Origin: Mesodorylaimus sp. YZB2_4
Lineage: Eukaryota > Nematoda > Enoplea > Dorylaimida > Dorylaimidae
DNA length: 64,000 nt
Assembly: GCA_030248295.1 (NCBI GenBank)
Contig: JASANH010001617.1
Span: 310,001-374,000 of the forward strand
Reading direction: 5' to 3'
The notes below the pieces were generated by a model. That model made no database searches, was not told the DNA's origin, and saw nothing but the letters and a program-made list of their open reading frames with translations. This document shows, piece after piece, positions 48,270 through 61,939 of this stretch. The first letter of the stretch is position 1; every line of letters starts with the position of its first letter. The position numbers and the translations under genes were made by a program.

Positions 48270-51144
48270 CGTGTGATCTCTGGGTGGCTTTTGTTGTCCG
48301 CAGTGTCTGTGATTTGTGAACCGACGATTCATCTGGTGTCTTGGCTAACGTGGTCGACGACTTGTTTTGTGTATCGAGGGCGCAGCAGCTGACCATGCTT
48401 TTCGATGCCAATGATCCGGGCCTTGTGGTCCACATGCAGCATCGAATTTTCTCTCGCGGCACCAAGAATCAGACTTTCGTCTACAGCACATCCTCGCGTC
48501 CACTCGCTCTCTGAGAATGCCAAGGATATGCAAACCTTGCAATGCAGCCTTGGACGACACGGCAATAATATCTTCACTCATTGACGATAAGCCCCAAAAG
48601 GTGCTCACCCGTCCAAATTTTTAGATATTGCACTATAGATCTATGCAGCTTGATTCTCTTGGCAAATCAGACCCCGAAGGTACTCAGGCAGCATTCGTAC
48701 AAGGCAAAACGCTCTAGTGAGCCTGGAGAGAGCGTTTCATGAGCTCCTAGCGCCATATCATAAGCCGGATCACAGTGCCACAAAATCAAGACGTTTTCGC
48801 TCTGAGCCACAGAGTTTACGGAGCCTGTTTCATTGAACAAGTACCATGCAGTACTGAAAACTGGGCTAACCACTGCGCGAGGCAATATAGATCAGGACAA
48901 GAAGATTATCCCGTCCCATTGACACCTTGCAACGAAAATTCGACTGCAATTTGATTGCTCCAGTATTTCAAAAATCGTGTCACCAAGGGCTTGCACGGAC
49001 TTACCGACCAAGGCTTATCCACGCTTGTCCGCCCAATATATACATGGATCATTTCCAATATATGCATACATGGATCATATATACAATATATACCGGTACA
49101 TGGATCGTTTTGTATCCATCATAAGGATTATGCTAACTCTCATGTGCAGTTATGATAACAGTCCGTAATTAATTACCGTACATACAGTTGGCTTAAAATC
49201 GCTGTAATTATAATGTTCTCACCCAAACTCGCGCATCATTGTTCTTAGGCGATGCGAAAGGCGACAGAACTTACTTTTAAACTCACGACGAGAATTAAAA
49301 CTCTGATCGTAGCCTAACCCTCAGTACGAACTGACAAAAAAAGTTTTCCTTAGTTGTGAAACGTCAAAAATAATGTCTTCTGATATTCCTGCTGTGCGCT
49401 CGCCATTTCAAGCATATGTATGTCTAGCCTCCTCGACCTATTTAGCTTTGGATGACCTACGGATAATTAGAGGATGCGGAGAACATATGCACTAAAGGCT
49501 ATAAAAACTCATTCTTCGAAAATTCATTTTTACTTCAGAATGAATTCCATGCATTGGGTCGAAAGCGCTAGGCTACTGTACATCCCTGTAACTATTCGGA
49601 AACTCGCTGTGCCAGATTGCTGCGAGAAAGTCTCGCGACGCTGCATATCCGTCAAAATTCCAGCCTACAGCAGGAGATTGTGCAAATGAAAGAGAGTCCT
49701 GTCATCCAAGTAATAGAATTTTTCACAATATAGTCCCTGACATATAGACTATACAAGAACTGCAGATGTGAGCAGTTCTAGCAGCCACCTCTATAAAGCC
49801 AGTGACATAAATGAGGGTTGTTGTCACGGCCTACTTGTCAACCCTAAAACCGCGAATACATGTGACCAGCCAGTAGCCAGGCAGGATCGTTCTTGATCAC
49901 CTTTTGTCAGCCTGGACCGGCCTGCTTCAAAGTCGCATAAACTACATGTACTGCCTTGCCCAGTTTCAGCTCATGAATTTTTGCTAATTTTACGTACATC
50001 TGCTATCGCTGGCGCTGTACCGTCACATTTATCGTTAAACCCATGTCAACCTGTGGTTCTTACTGCAGCAGAGAGCTGTCAATTCCTTTTTAAAACAACA
50101 ATTGCTTTCCTTGGCAATGAGGCCCTTGATCCAATCAAAAATTACAAGTTTCTGACGTAGCCTATATAATTCGCCCCTCGGCCAGTCCTATAGCAGGACA
50201 GATTGGCGCGGTCATGGCCTACAATGTGGAACCATTGATCGCACGACAGACAGACAGTATCTGTCTCTCATAAGTAGGCCCTATTAGGCTATTATTACTC
50301 GCCCGGTTACTCACTGCTAGGCATATAAGGAAGCGGCTGTTCAGGAGGCGTCATGCAAGACAGCTACTGTACAGCATGAATTCGCTCACGAGTGTCGAGG
50401 AAGGTTTTTCTCGTGAGCTTTTATCTGTCCAGTTGGCATGTATGGGACAGGTTTTTCTTAGATCAGATAGACAGGACAAATTGCAGATCTTTGAACATGC
50501 CAGGGCTATAATATATTTGTCTCAAACCTGTTCTCTTTATGAAACGCTGTGCACTGATGAGACTAGGACCGGGAAGAGAGCTGAACGACGGTCAGAACAT
50601 CTTTTGGTAGTCGGAGAGAGCAGTCCGCTCGTTGTTGATTGTTTGTGCCAAGAGCGATTGTTGTGCGCCGCCTTATCCTTCTACTCTACCCCTCTTGTCG
50701 CCGAATATTAGTATTTGCTAGCTTCCACTGCAAGGCGACTACGAGTGCAGTCGAATCCAAGATTAGCACAGAAAGCACAACATAATGAGCATGATAATAT
50801 GATAAGATAAGATTAGCTTCTTCAGTTATTGAACGGTGTCTTCTTGTCCATCTGCTGCGGCTGATGCACTAAACTTGTTATTTTGCGAGACAATTTTATT
50901 TGATCTGGCCACATACAAGGATACAGAAGTAAAGCAGATAGAAAGATTGCATGTGTTCAGATTACTTACGACTCGTTGTGACAGAAACGCTACAATTCTG
51001 TTCGTGACTAAAAGGAGGAAAGAGAGAACAGTGCGACCGCAACAAGCGAGTCCCTGCTCATGGTGGAAAAAATAATGTGAAGTAATCTAGGCGCAGGGCT
51101 GTCTCGTCCCGAGCCAATATTCTCTACGCGTGTGACGGGCGAAG
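48270..51144. other. Long gene-poor spacer
   Basis: No gene supported. Minus-strand frames at 48345-48885 and a 111-codon plus-strand frame at 50376-50711 lack domains. A small AT-rich tandem array lies at 49037-49115. TACTGTA or TACAGTA heptamers recur. The right end should include the promoter of the membrane protein at 51145. Confidence 0.4.
49037..49115. repeat. AT-rich tandem array with ACATGGATC core
   Basis: Three imperfect units of about 25-30 bp, each with AATATATRC followed by TACATGGATCA/G. The unit is partly palindromic. Probably a minisatellite; function unknown. Confidence 0.5.
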
Positions 51145-51966
51145 ATGTCGCGAGACTGCGTTTTCTGCCTCCTCCTGTTCCTGGCCATTGGGTGTGCGGA
51201 AGCGCAAGCAAGAGATCTCAATGAGTCGACTGCGCCTACAGTGGGCCCTAATTTCAGTAAGTCTGTTTCGACTGGGAATCTGGCTTCGTGGACGACACAA
51301 TACCCGACCGCTGTTAGTGGCTCATCGTCAGCTCCCAAAACGTCGTCTGAAGAAAAAAGTGGCGGGTTGGAATGGTGGGTTTACGCAGCGATCGGTGGCG
51401 GCGTTGGTCTGATATTGATCGTAGTTGTCGCAGTGATATGTTGCGTGTATTGCCGCCGAAAGAAGAAGCCCCAAAAAGCCAATGCCGAAGTGGGAGAGAA
51501 GAAGCATGACAGGATGAATGAACGTCCTGCTGCGTCAGCCGCTTCCAGCTCTGAAGATTCGCAAGTTGGTGCTCCGACAAAAGGAGCGATCGAACATTCC
51601 AGCGACAACTCAAACGAGAAGAGTGGCATGTCTCAAGAAAATGCGCCCGAGAAGAAGTCGTCGCTAAATCAAGCTATCGCCAATGCTGATGTGAATGCGA
51701 AGGGTACAGATGGAGCGGCGCCTAAAGTGGAAGTAGCCGAGTCGCCCACCGCAACCAACCCCACTGGGCGCAAATCGAAATCAGGATCAAAATCAAAATC
51801 GTCAGAGGACACTCTGAAAGGATATCCTGAGTCGCCCGATGATACGATTGAGGCAAAGAAATCGTTTCCGAAAATAGGGCCTATGAATCCAGACCTGATG
51901 GCATCGCCTCTTAACCGTCGGTCAAAAAAGCAAAGACGTCGAGCTGAGAAACACAATGTGAAGTGA
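51145..51966 (+). CDS. Single-pass membrane protein with Ser/Lys-rich tail
   Basis: An intronless frame of 273 residues. A signal peptide (MSRDCVFCLLLFLAIGCAEA) precedes a short Ser/Thr-rich ectodomain with a sequon. The transmembrane helix is WWVYAAIGGGVGLILIVVVA, followed by a CCVYCRRKKK stop-transfer. The long cytosolic tail is low-complexity: Ser/Glu/Lys-rich, a KSKSGSKSKSSED stretch, and a strongly basic end (NRRSKKQRRRAEKHNVK). No enzymatic or adhesion domain is visible. The basic C-terminus and juxtamembrane cysteines parallel the smaller protein at 35179. Family unknown. Confidence 0.75.
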   Translation: MSRDCVFCLLLFLAIGCAEAQARDLNESTAPTVGPNFSKSVSTGNLASWTTQYPTAVSGSSSAPKTSSEEKSGGLEWWVYAAIGGGVGLILIVVVAVICCVYCRRKKKPQKANAEVGEKKHDRMNERPAASAASSSEDSQVGAPTKGAIEHSSDNSNEKSGMSQENAPEKKSSLNQAIANADVNAKGTDGAAPKVEVAESPTATNPTGRKSKSGSKSKSSEDTLKGYPESPDDTIEAKKSFPKIGPMNPDLMASPLNRRSKKQRRRAEKHNVK

Positions 51967-52379
51967 CGATTGAATTCTACGTGAGCTTTGGTGGTCACGA
52001 TCGCGTGATGCTGATGTGCGATTGAAGAGATTGCTATGTGCCTGGATGCTTGTCATATGCTGTATTCACAACTGAACGCTAATGCGCTCTCGTATACTGA
52101 TTACGCCAGGACGGTCAGGGCTACAGTAGCTCGTGCTCATGCTAATGCTTCACCACATCACCACATCAGCAAGCACAAGTATGCGCATTCGAGGGTGAAG
52201 AGACACATTATACAAGAAATGATTGACCAGGAGTCGAACTTGCCGGTAAATGCGCGCTGGGCGTGAGAGGCAGATGCCTGACACACCACGTCACTGGCCA
52301 GGTACCAACTGTATGTGATTGATGGGTTGGGACAAAAAATGCGTCTTCATGTGTGTCCCGCTGCCGCATCATTTTCCTG

Positions 52380-52655
52380 GCGTTTAGTCCCGCTCTCTGC
52401 GTGTCACATGTTTGTACCATCTCAGTCGCGACTATGTACATCATCTTATTTCACGGATGCGATCCACAGTACCTTGCGTATATCCGTGTTCATTGCGTGG
52501 TCCATCCTTGTCAAACCGAGCGTCCATCGCAGCATTCTCATCTCCACAGTCTGTAGAGCTGGCTCGTGTTTCCTGCTTGTGGGCCAACATTGCGATCCGT
52601 ATAAAGCAACTGGTCGGTATTCTGCGGCCACATGGCGGCTGCCTGTCACCTGCCG
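52380..52655 (-). mobile_element. Non-LTR retrotransposon fossil (RT C-terminal end)
   Basis: The minus strand encodes VALYGSQCWPTSRKHEPALQ followed by VEMRMLRWTLGLTRMDHAMN and DIRKVLWIASV. In another frame comes RLRWYKHVTRRER. This is the familiar end of LINE reverse transcriptases (LYGSECW ... EMRMLRW ... RLRWYGHVxRR). Frameshifts and stops show it is dead. No 5' part was recognised nearby. Confidence 0.65.
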
Positions 52656-52771
52656 CTATTTTTGCCATGTGCTTTGAATTCTTGTTGTAAGTCTTACTGT
52701 AAATCCGCCAGGGTGTCCGTGCCGGCCGACATGTGGAATCCCAAGCATATACCAATTGTGTTGTCTTGTTG

Positions 52772-54449
52772 ATTACGATTCACGGCCGGATCGGATCGGA
52801 TCATGTCCCATCCGAAAAATCACCATCCGAAAAACCGGACCATCCGATCGGAATTATCCGATCCGAATTTTCGAGCCAATGGTGATTAGAAAGCCGCATG
52901 CAAACAATTAACTAAAATTGTTCTCCAACCATTTTGTAGTTTAATGAATGAGATGTGATCTGCATTGATGCTTCCTTATTCCTGCTCACAAATAGAGTTA
53001 AGTTATCTTGTCGTTATTATTATTTGAGACCAGAGAAAACATGATTTAGATTTAGCAAAAAGTTTGGAGTTAGTCGGCAGAAATATTTGTGAGTGAGAAG
53101 TGGCAATATCCGTTTTTATAGGATAGTTTGAAGTTATGGCTACAGTCATAAATTTTTCTTCAACATTTTTTAATGTTAGCAATCATGAATCAATGCAGGC
53201 ACCACAAAAGACCTAGTTCTCCTAAACTTACCATTCCAATATTGTTGCACGGCCCAGTTGCCTTCGACACCTTTTTATCGACTAAGTGGGTATAAATGAT
53301 TGTCTTTTTCATATTTTTGATTATGTAGGCTATCACCTATTCGAGCCCTACAGTATGCCGATCCACAAGCTCAAATTTAGCAGCTGATTCAGCTTTTCTG
53401 GTATCCTTACACAGCTGACTTACGCTAGTTGTTTCGGTCCACGAGACCTGCCTTTGTCAACAAAATAATCATAATTATCGCAGCAGGCAAATTTCTTTCC
53501 GCGCTTTAGAAACCTCCGAATAAGCAGCATTATTCTGAAAGCCCGGACTGTAATTCCTACATTAGGACAGCCCAAGACTCCCTGTTCCTTTTTCCTCTTT
53601 AAAAACTAGTTTATTCACCATATTAACTTTTGCTGGGTGCCAGAGGTAAGTGTCAATTCCTTTTCCTTTTGATGAACCTTTGCAAGTAAGCTTCTGGTCC
53701 AATCATTTTGGCTAAGTACCACAGCTTTGATAAATAGTAGGTGTTAGCCACAGATATTCTGCCGAAATACGAAATTTCTGAGGTCTGAATCTTTCCCTGA
53801 AGTCCACAATGTGATCTCTGTGACACACGCCCAATTTCCGGCTTTTTGCATGCTATCCCTGCTAATCCAAAATCCATATATTTTCAGTTTATCAGTTACA
53901 AAATGCGTTAGCTCCTTTCCTAACCCCGCTTATTGATGATCCAAATCAGCAGGATTTTGGTCTGTGCTCGTTTCAGTGTTGCACCTGACGCTCGTTTATC
54001 CATATCGTAGACATGCAAAATTCGTTCTATCGATTTAGAACGTCCAGTCAGCAAGTTAGTATCTGCGTAATTGCTAAGTTTTCTTCCGCGTCCTACTTAA
54101 AATGTCCACGCCCCTAATATATTTGTCCTGGCGTACAAAAAATGTTGTGACTGTCTTAGTAGTCATTTATGTGCAGAATGTATCTTCTTTACGTTATCAG
54201 GCTGTCAAGTATTCAGTGATCCATGATGAGCTGTATGGCAATGCTTTCCGCAGGCATTTTTTGTGCCATGGCACCGCGAAAATAAATCCTGTTGTTTATT
54301 TATCATGGGAAGAGGCCTTTCGAAAAAAGTTAATGCGTTATTGGTTGTTAAAAAATTTCAAGTATTTCACATGATCCGATCCGAAACTCATCCGATCCGA
54401 TCCGATCTGATCTGACAAACCCCCATCCGATCCGGTCGTTAATTACGAT
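52772..54449. mobile_element. hAT-like element with 8-bp target duplication
   Basis: The element proper is 52780-54441 (1662 bp), flanked on both sides by an identical ATTACGAT (52772-52779 and 54442-54449). Ends are inverted repeats: TCACGGCCGGATCGGAT on the left and TAACGACCGGATCGGAT (reverse complement of the right end), matching at 15 of 17. Subterminal clusters of GGATC/GATCC pentamers occur on both sides (52791-52875, 54371-54435). An 8-bp duplication and short TIRs are hAT hallmarks. The AT-rich interior has no hAT transposase; instead it holds a reverse-transcriptase fossil. It is therefore a non-autonomous copy. Confidence 0.75.
53400..54090 (-). mobile_element. Reverse-transcriptase fossil inside the hAT-like element
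   Basis: Minus-strand frames read, in order, LSNYADTNLLTGRSKSIERI (the RT YADD box with one residue lost), KLKIYGFWIS, VANTYYLSKLWYLAK, YLWHPAKVNMVNKLVFKEEK, SLGLS and VRAFRIMLLIRRFL. That order and spacing match the palm-to-thumb end of LINE-type RTs (YADDT ... SKLWY ... LPKEEGGLGL). Several frameshifts and stops separate the pieces. Confidence 0.6.
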
Positions 54450-54689
54450 CCCATTCACTGTCACAGAGCCGCAGGTCTGGGCACCAAATTCCAGCTACTC
54501 CGTTTGCTGACCAGGAACATCTAAGGAGCAAATTTTCCGATGGTACTTCCAGATTCCAGCGCCGAATATTCTGCCCTTAGAATTCATGATGATTTTTAAT
54601 TACCAAGGCGCCAGAACGTCACGCTTTCTCACTGGCCCACTACTGTCAGTCAAGTTTAAGTTTAAGTCCAAGCTTTACTGCGACGCAAA

Positions 54690-55085
54690 GCAGCAAGAGC
54701 GCAATTACTGGGTCAAGGTGTAATAGGCATGGACTATTCTCCAGCCTATCGGTGCTCTGGTTCAGGGAACCAGTCTGCTCTCGTAAGTCGGGACCGGCAC
54801 GAGACCAAGAGCGAGATCGAGGTCGAGTGCCCTGGTTGGTTTGCAGGCATCGGTAGAGGACTGGTCTTGAGTTCCTGGTCTGAACTTTCTCTGCGAGCAC
54901 TTCGGGGTCAGGTCCGTCAAAACCCCGGCACGTGCGGCTGCTACCCGAATTCTGAGTCTGCTCGGCCCTTGTGGTGTGGTGGCAGTAAACTTTAGCACGA
55001 GGTGTCCGTGGACTGCGTAGGCTTCTTCCTGTAGCCTCCTTTGGTCAGCCCTAGTTTGCCCAGCGCTAGCCAAGGATTAGATGGG
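54690..55085 (-). repeat. Dispersed repeat family 3, copy B
   Basis: The reverse complement of this stretch is colinear with 45530-45890. Shared runs include AGACCAGTCCTCTACCGATG and GGGCACTCGACCTCGATCTC. It may extend right to about 55205, where CCAATGAACGGCCCTGTGCTGTGAAG also resembles 56050-56072. Confidence 0.65.
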
Positions 55086-55969
55086 TGAGCAGAGTTTGCA
55101 TCTTTGGCATCACTGCCACCTTTGTCCTGGCTCTCGTGCAGGATTCCGATTTCGGCTACAAAATTTTACAGCGCACGGCTCCAATGAACGGCCCTGTGCT
55201 GTGAAGCTTATGCCTCATTCGTTAATGACGGGCCTGTCGTGTGCCTGCATCGAAGACTTCCCTATCAGCCACCTTGACTGGTAAGTCAGTTTTACCGCTC
55301 CACAGTAACGCACTAGCTAACCAGCATATTGCGGCTCAGCAAGACACACAGAGTTGTGGCTAGCATTTGTGGCATTTGTTGTACATATACGTAAGTTGTG
55401 TCTGTGACACTTCTGTAAAAACTAAAAAGGTATTCAGAGAGCATCTTGGAAGATATCTGCAATCGAAAGATGGAGTGGCAACATACCATAAGGAGCACAA
55501 CCCAAAATCAAGCCAATGATTGCGCAAGCCACCGCACGTCCAAAGTTCACAGACAAACATGCAGAGTGACTTTCCCTCAGAGGCCATTTTGCATAAAACT
55601 CTAAGCATTGTGCACGTCCTTGCAGCATCCCAGACGTACTTTACACTCCTCAAAGTCACGTTACCATAGAAGGCTCCTGATTGGCTAATTCCAGATACTT
55701 TACACTGGTCGATTTCTGCAGGATCAGCTCATCACTGCCTCGTCATTCCTCCTTTCGCTGCCAGTCGTGAGCGCTTGTTCGAAGGTGATCTCCTGTGTCG
55801 AAGTCGAATCGTGTCGAGTACAGGCTAGATAGTGTAGGCATACCATTCTTCTTGGTTGCCTACTTTACTGGCTCAATGATCGATGATTTTAATCAGGTCT
55901 TGGTTGTGGTTGAATAAAGACAAGCCAGAATGTCCCACTTGGTCATCGTATCAATATTGTCAATCGAGT
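55086..55969. other. Spacer, nothing firm
   Basis: A minus-strand frame (55434-55628) has a membrane-like AVACAIIGLILGCAPYGMLPL but no splice or start support. Not called. Confidence 0.35.
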
Positions 55970-56075
55970 CAAGGGATTAGGCGGGCGGGTAGAGTTTGCA
56001 TTTGCCGCCTCAATAAAGAGGCCAATTTCGTTTGCGCGAGAACCCACTCATTAAACGGACCTGCGATGTGAATAT
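55970..56075. repeat. Dispersed repeat family 3, fragment C
   Basis: GGGATTAGGCGGGCGGGTAG then AGAGTTTGCAT parallels GGATTAGATGGGTGAGCAGAGTTTGCAT at 55073-55100. CATTAAACGGACCTGCGATGTGAA parallels the CAATGAACGGCCCTGTGCTGTGAA at about 55182. The order of the blocks is kept. Confidence 0.4.
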
Positions 56076-56298
56076 CATTCCTCAAATTTGAACGTGGCGG
56101 GCTGATTTGCAGGTACGCTCGGCAGCATACCTGCCCGTTCCATGCAAATTGTGACAGGAGTATCGAGGGCAAGCAAGAAGCTGGATTGGTTGCAGTCGGT
56201 TCTTCTTTGATCGGCTCTACGAGAAAGTTTGAGCGCTGTGTTTGGTTTGAACTCAAATACAGTACAAAATCAATACAAAATCGAACCGAAATTGGAAT

Positions 56299-59008
<2,710 letters not shown>

Positions 59009-60892
59009 GTTCGGCTTAGGCGTTTGATGATTGAAGCGAAATTTTAGTCGAGATAATTTGAATTTTATGACAGTTAAAGATTACGCTGGTCTCGTCAGCA
59101 GTTTTGCTTGGATTGTTTATCGATTTGTTTTAGTTGTCATATTAAATACTTGGGCTTTGACGAGGTGACACGATTGGGTTCAGAGAGGCTACAGCGGACG
59201 GCAACGTCGAAACACAATATGGTCATGATCATGGCGTAGATGTTAAACAATACCTCGGCGGGCTTGTCATAGTGTCCATTGTCTAAGCTGTGATTTTCGC
59301 CGGCCAGGCCAATCAGAAAAGAGCAGGGTGTGCATGCCCGCAAAGAGCTTCCGCTCCAGTTATCCAAGAAAGTCTTATCGTTAGAGCTAATGCAAATACC
59401 TGTCAGCCAGGAAAGCGAGAAATGGTTGGATGGAATCCTTAGGCGTATTGTCCCCCACCAACTGGACCGCCATTCTCGGCTACTAAAAAACAAGGCGAAA
59501 TCAAGTTTTATGGTCAAGGATTCTCTGCTGTTGGCTTGATTCGTTGCTTCTTCATCGACAGTGAAACTGGTTGCCGGATGGGCATTTTAGGACTAAGTGT
59601 GTTGGATAAGAAGCCAGGCTAGTCTAGCATTACACAGAGCAGTTTCAGGCACCCACTGAGTCACGACATAAGCGCCTGAGGGCTCGTGAATCGGGGTCTC
59701 AGTGATCGATACTCTGGTATGCCTTTTTTAGGCTCGGGCTACTGAAGACCTCGGAGCTCATCAGTCCGTACCCGCCGTCGCGTGATCGTAGAACATTGTA
59801 CGCCACAATATCGGAGGTGATACAATATACAGTATTGCAGATAGAGCTGTTCACCACATCTTTCAATACCGATTTACTGGATGATTTGCTAGACTAGCTG
59901 GACTGGCACATGAATCAAAGAGCTAGAGGAAGCTGTGGCATTGCGAAAACCGGCTGATTGTCTAATGAGAAAGAATATGTATTCGAACAGCACCATGTTA
60001 GACACCTTTGGACATCACGACCTAACAGCAAAACACTTCAGACATTTCCGTTATCAGTGCCTGTACATCTGACATTGATGCAATGGCTACACTGGAAACA
60101 GGGGTAGTCGTGAGCACAGCTGTCCACAAGCAAAAGATAATGATCATCCTTTTTAGGTAGAAAATTTGAAAGAGACAACGGGACTTGAAATCGCAAGATT
60201 TCTCGACTGTACACTGTACTTGCTGGGCACGACTCTACTAGATTGAAAATCGTTCGCCTTCATCCTTCCGGCCACGCGTAAGCTCCAAAAGCAAGCACCG
60301 CTGAGACGCTCTTTTGTCTTATGTATTGTGAAGACGCGACAGACTCGCGATTATTCTCAATCATCAGACTGGCAGATTTGAACTCAAGCCGACCAGTCCA
60401 TGTAGGAGGCTGAATTATATCTGTCCTTCAGGCTGAACGAGTTCGAGCGCGCACCCCGCACCTATGCCCCCCCCCCCCCCCGAGTTGACGGTACTGGAAT
60501 TCTATCAAATTGGCCGTGTCCTACATCTTCTGACTTCGGAGTAGAAGGCCACTCGTGCACCTAAGCACCCCTGCCTACCCTCCCAGGTTTTACGACCATT
60601 GGTATGGTGCTGCGAGCGGTACAGGCGTGCCACACGAAGTACTGTACAGCTTTATGGAAACCTGCGGAGACTGGATGTAGATACGGCTGTTAGTCGGTGG
60701 CAGAAAGGATTGAGATGGCTCGTGAGCCAGTAGGCCTGGTGGAATGGTTGTGAGGATGCCGTCCATTTAGCAAAACCACAACAGACAAAGCATATAGGAT
60801 GTCCTGCGGGACGAGAGTCAGAGGGCAATAATGCTGTGCGTAGAATCAAGATCATTATGAGGCTACGTAGCAAAGAGCATCTTTTCATGCTG
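59009..60892. other. Spacer with unassigned ORF and 15-C tract
   Basis: A minus-strand frame at 59137-59517 (126 codons) reads protein-like in its second half (GLAGENHSLDNGHYDKPAEV, MTILCFDVAVRC) but has no family or clear start; it could be one exon of an unknown membrane protein. A 15-C run lies at 60467-60481. Nothing else is supported. Confidence 0.35.
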
Positions 60893-61345
60893 GCGGCCGC
60901 GGTGGTGCAGCGGTTCGGCATTCGTCTCTCCGTATTGCTTGGGTGCGAGTGGCTGGACTCGTCCCGGGTTCGATTACTGGCGACATAGGTTGGTCTGCGA
61001 ACCATAAACCTTCGCTGACCTTGCACACCAGGCCGTGGTTGACTCACCCGGTACCGTCGCGGTGCTTCGAGAGGAGAGACGGAATCCAAACGAGGAGACA
61101 GTCTCGGCTGTCCAACACCGACACGGTTCAAAGTCGAACCGCCATAGTCCGAGGAAGCCGGTGTCCAGTCTAGGATACCCTCGTGCGGAGTGCTCATAGT
61201 GTAGACACGAAGAGGGACGTTACCGTAACAGCCAGTCACCTCATGGCCTTGGTATCATAATATGACTGCTGGCCGGCTTTAAGCAAAAACGGGTTTGAAG
61301 TCCCTGGGCGAGCTGGGGCAGCGCGGGGCCCAACCCACAAAAATT
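60893..61345 (+). mobile_element. tRNA-derived SINE, family 1, copy 2
   Basis: Begins GCGGCCGCGGTGGTGCAGCG and has a B-box-like GGGTTCGATTACTGG about 70 bp on. It ends GGGGCCCAACCCACAAAAA. It is longer than copy 1, with an extra internal block (about 61020-61140). The distance between boxes suggests a tRNA with a long variable arm (Ser/Leu type) as ancestor. A spurious 195-codon minus-strand frame runs across it. Confidence 0.75.
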
Positions 61346-61939
61346 TTTCAAGAATTTTCAAACATATATTAAAAAACCTCTTTTCAGGCCGAAACTACTC
61401 GGCGAGTTACTGTAGTCTTTGATGTCATCAACGAAACTTATTGCAAACGGCATTTCTTGACGAAGATTCCTTTCCTCGAACCTGAGTACCCGCGTAGATA
61501 GTCCTACCCAGAACTGGGTAGGGAACCCCACTATGCAACGGTGTATCCTGTTTACTCGAATTATATTTGGGTTTGTCACCGACCAACTAAAGGTCTGCCC
61601 ACATGTGATCTGCATGTTCTGTGCATACCAATCTTCCCTACGATGCTCACTAGAGTTGATATTGGACGGATACTCTGCAGTTTCCTGTGAAGCCCCTCAT
61701 TCGCCTTTCCATGCATGCGGCACACCCAAATCTCCTCTCATAGAATGAGCCTGGGCATGCTCATGCAATCGTGGCTCATGAGGAATGCATGCAATAGATT
61801 TGTTAGCATTTGACGTTGATTTTTCCTACCTGCAACACGGTCCCGACGCGATCTGATTTACCTGACACCTCACACACGAACATACAGTCGGAGCAGCACA
61901 TGCAACGAACGCACGAACACACACACAGCGATTGATCAC
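61346..61939. other. Spacer, nothing recognised
   Basis: A short GTAGTCCTACCCAGAACTGGGTAGGG stem-like motif lies around 61496-61522. There is no coding evidence on either strand. Confidence 0.35.

Noticed and set aside
48345..48885. Retroelement polyprotein remnant
   Set aside because: Some phrases looked RNase H-like (HVDHKARIIGIEKHGQ) but no ordered set of motifs could be established.
60652..61239. 195-codon minus-strand frame
   Set aside because: It lies largely across the SINE and has no protein features.
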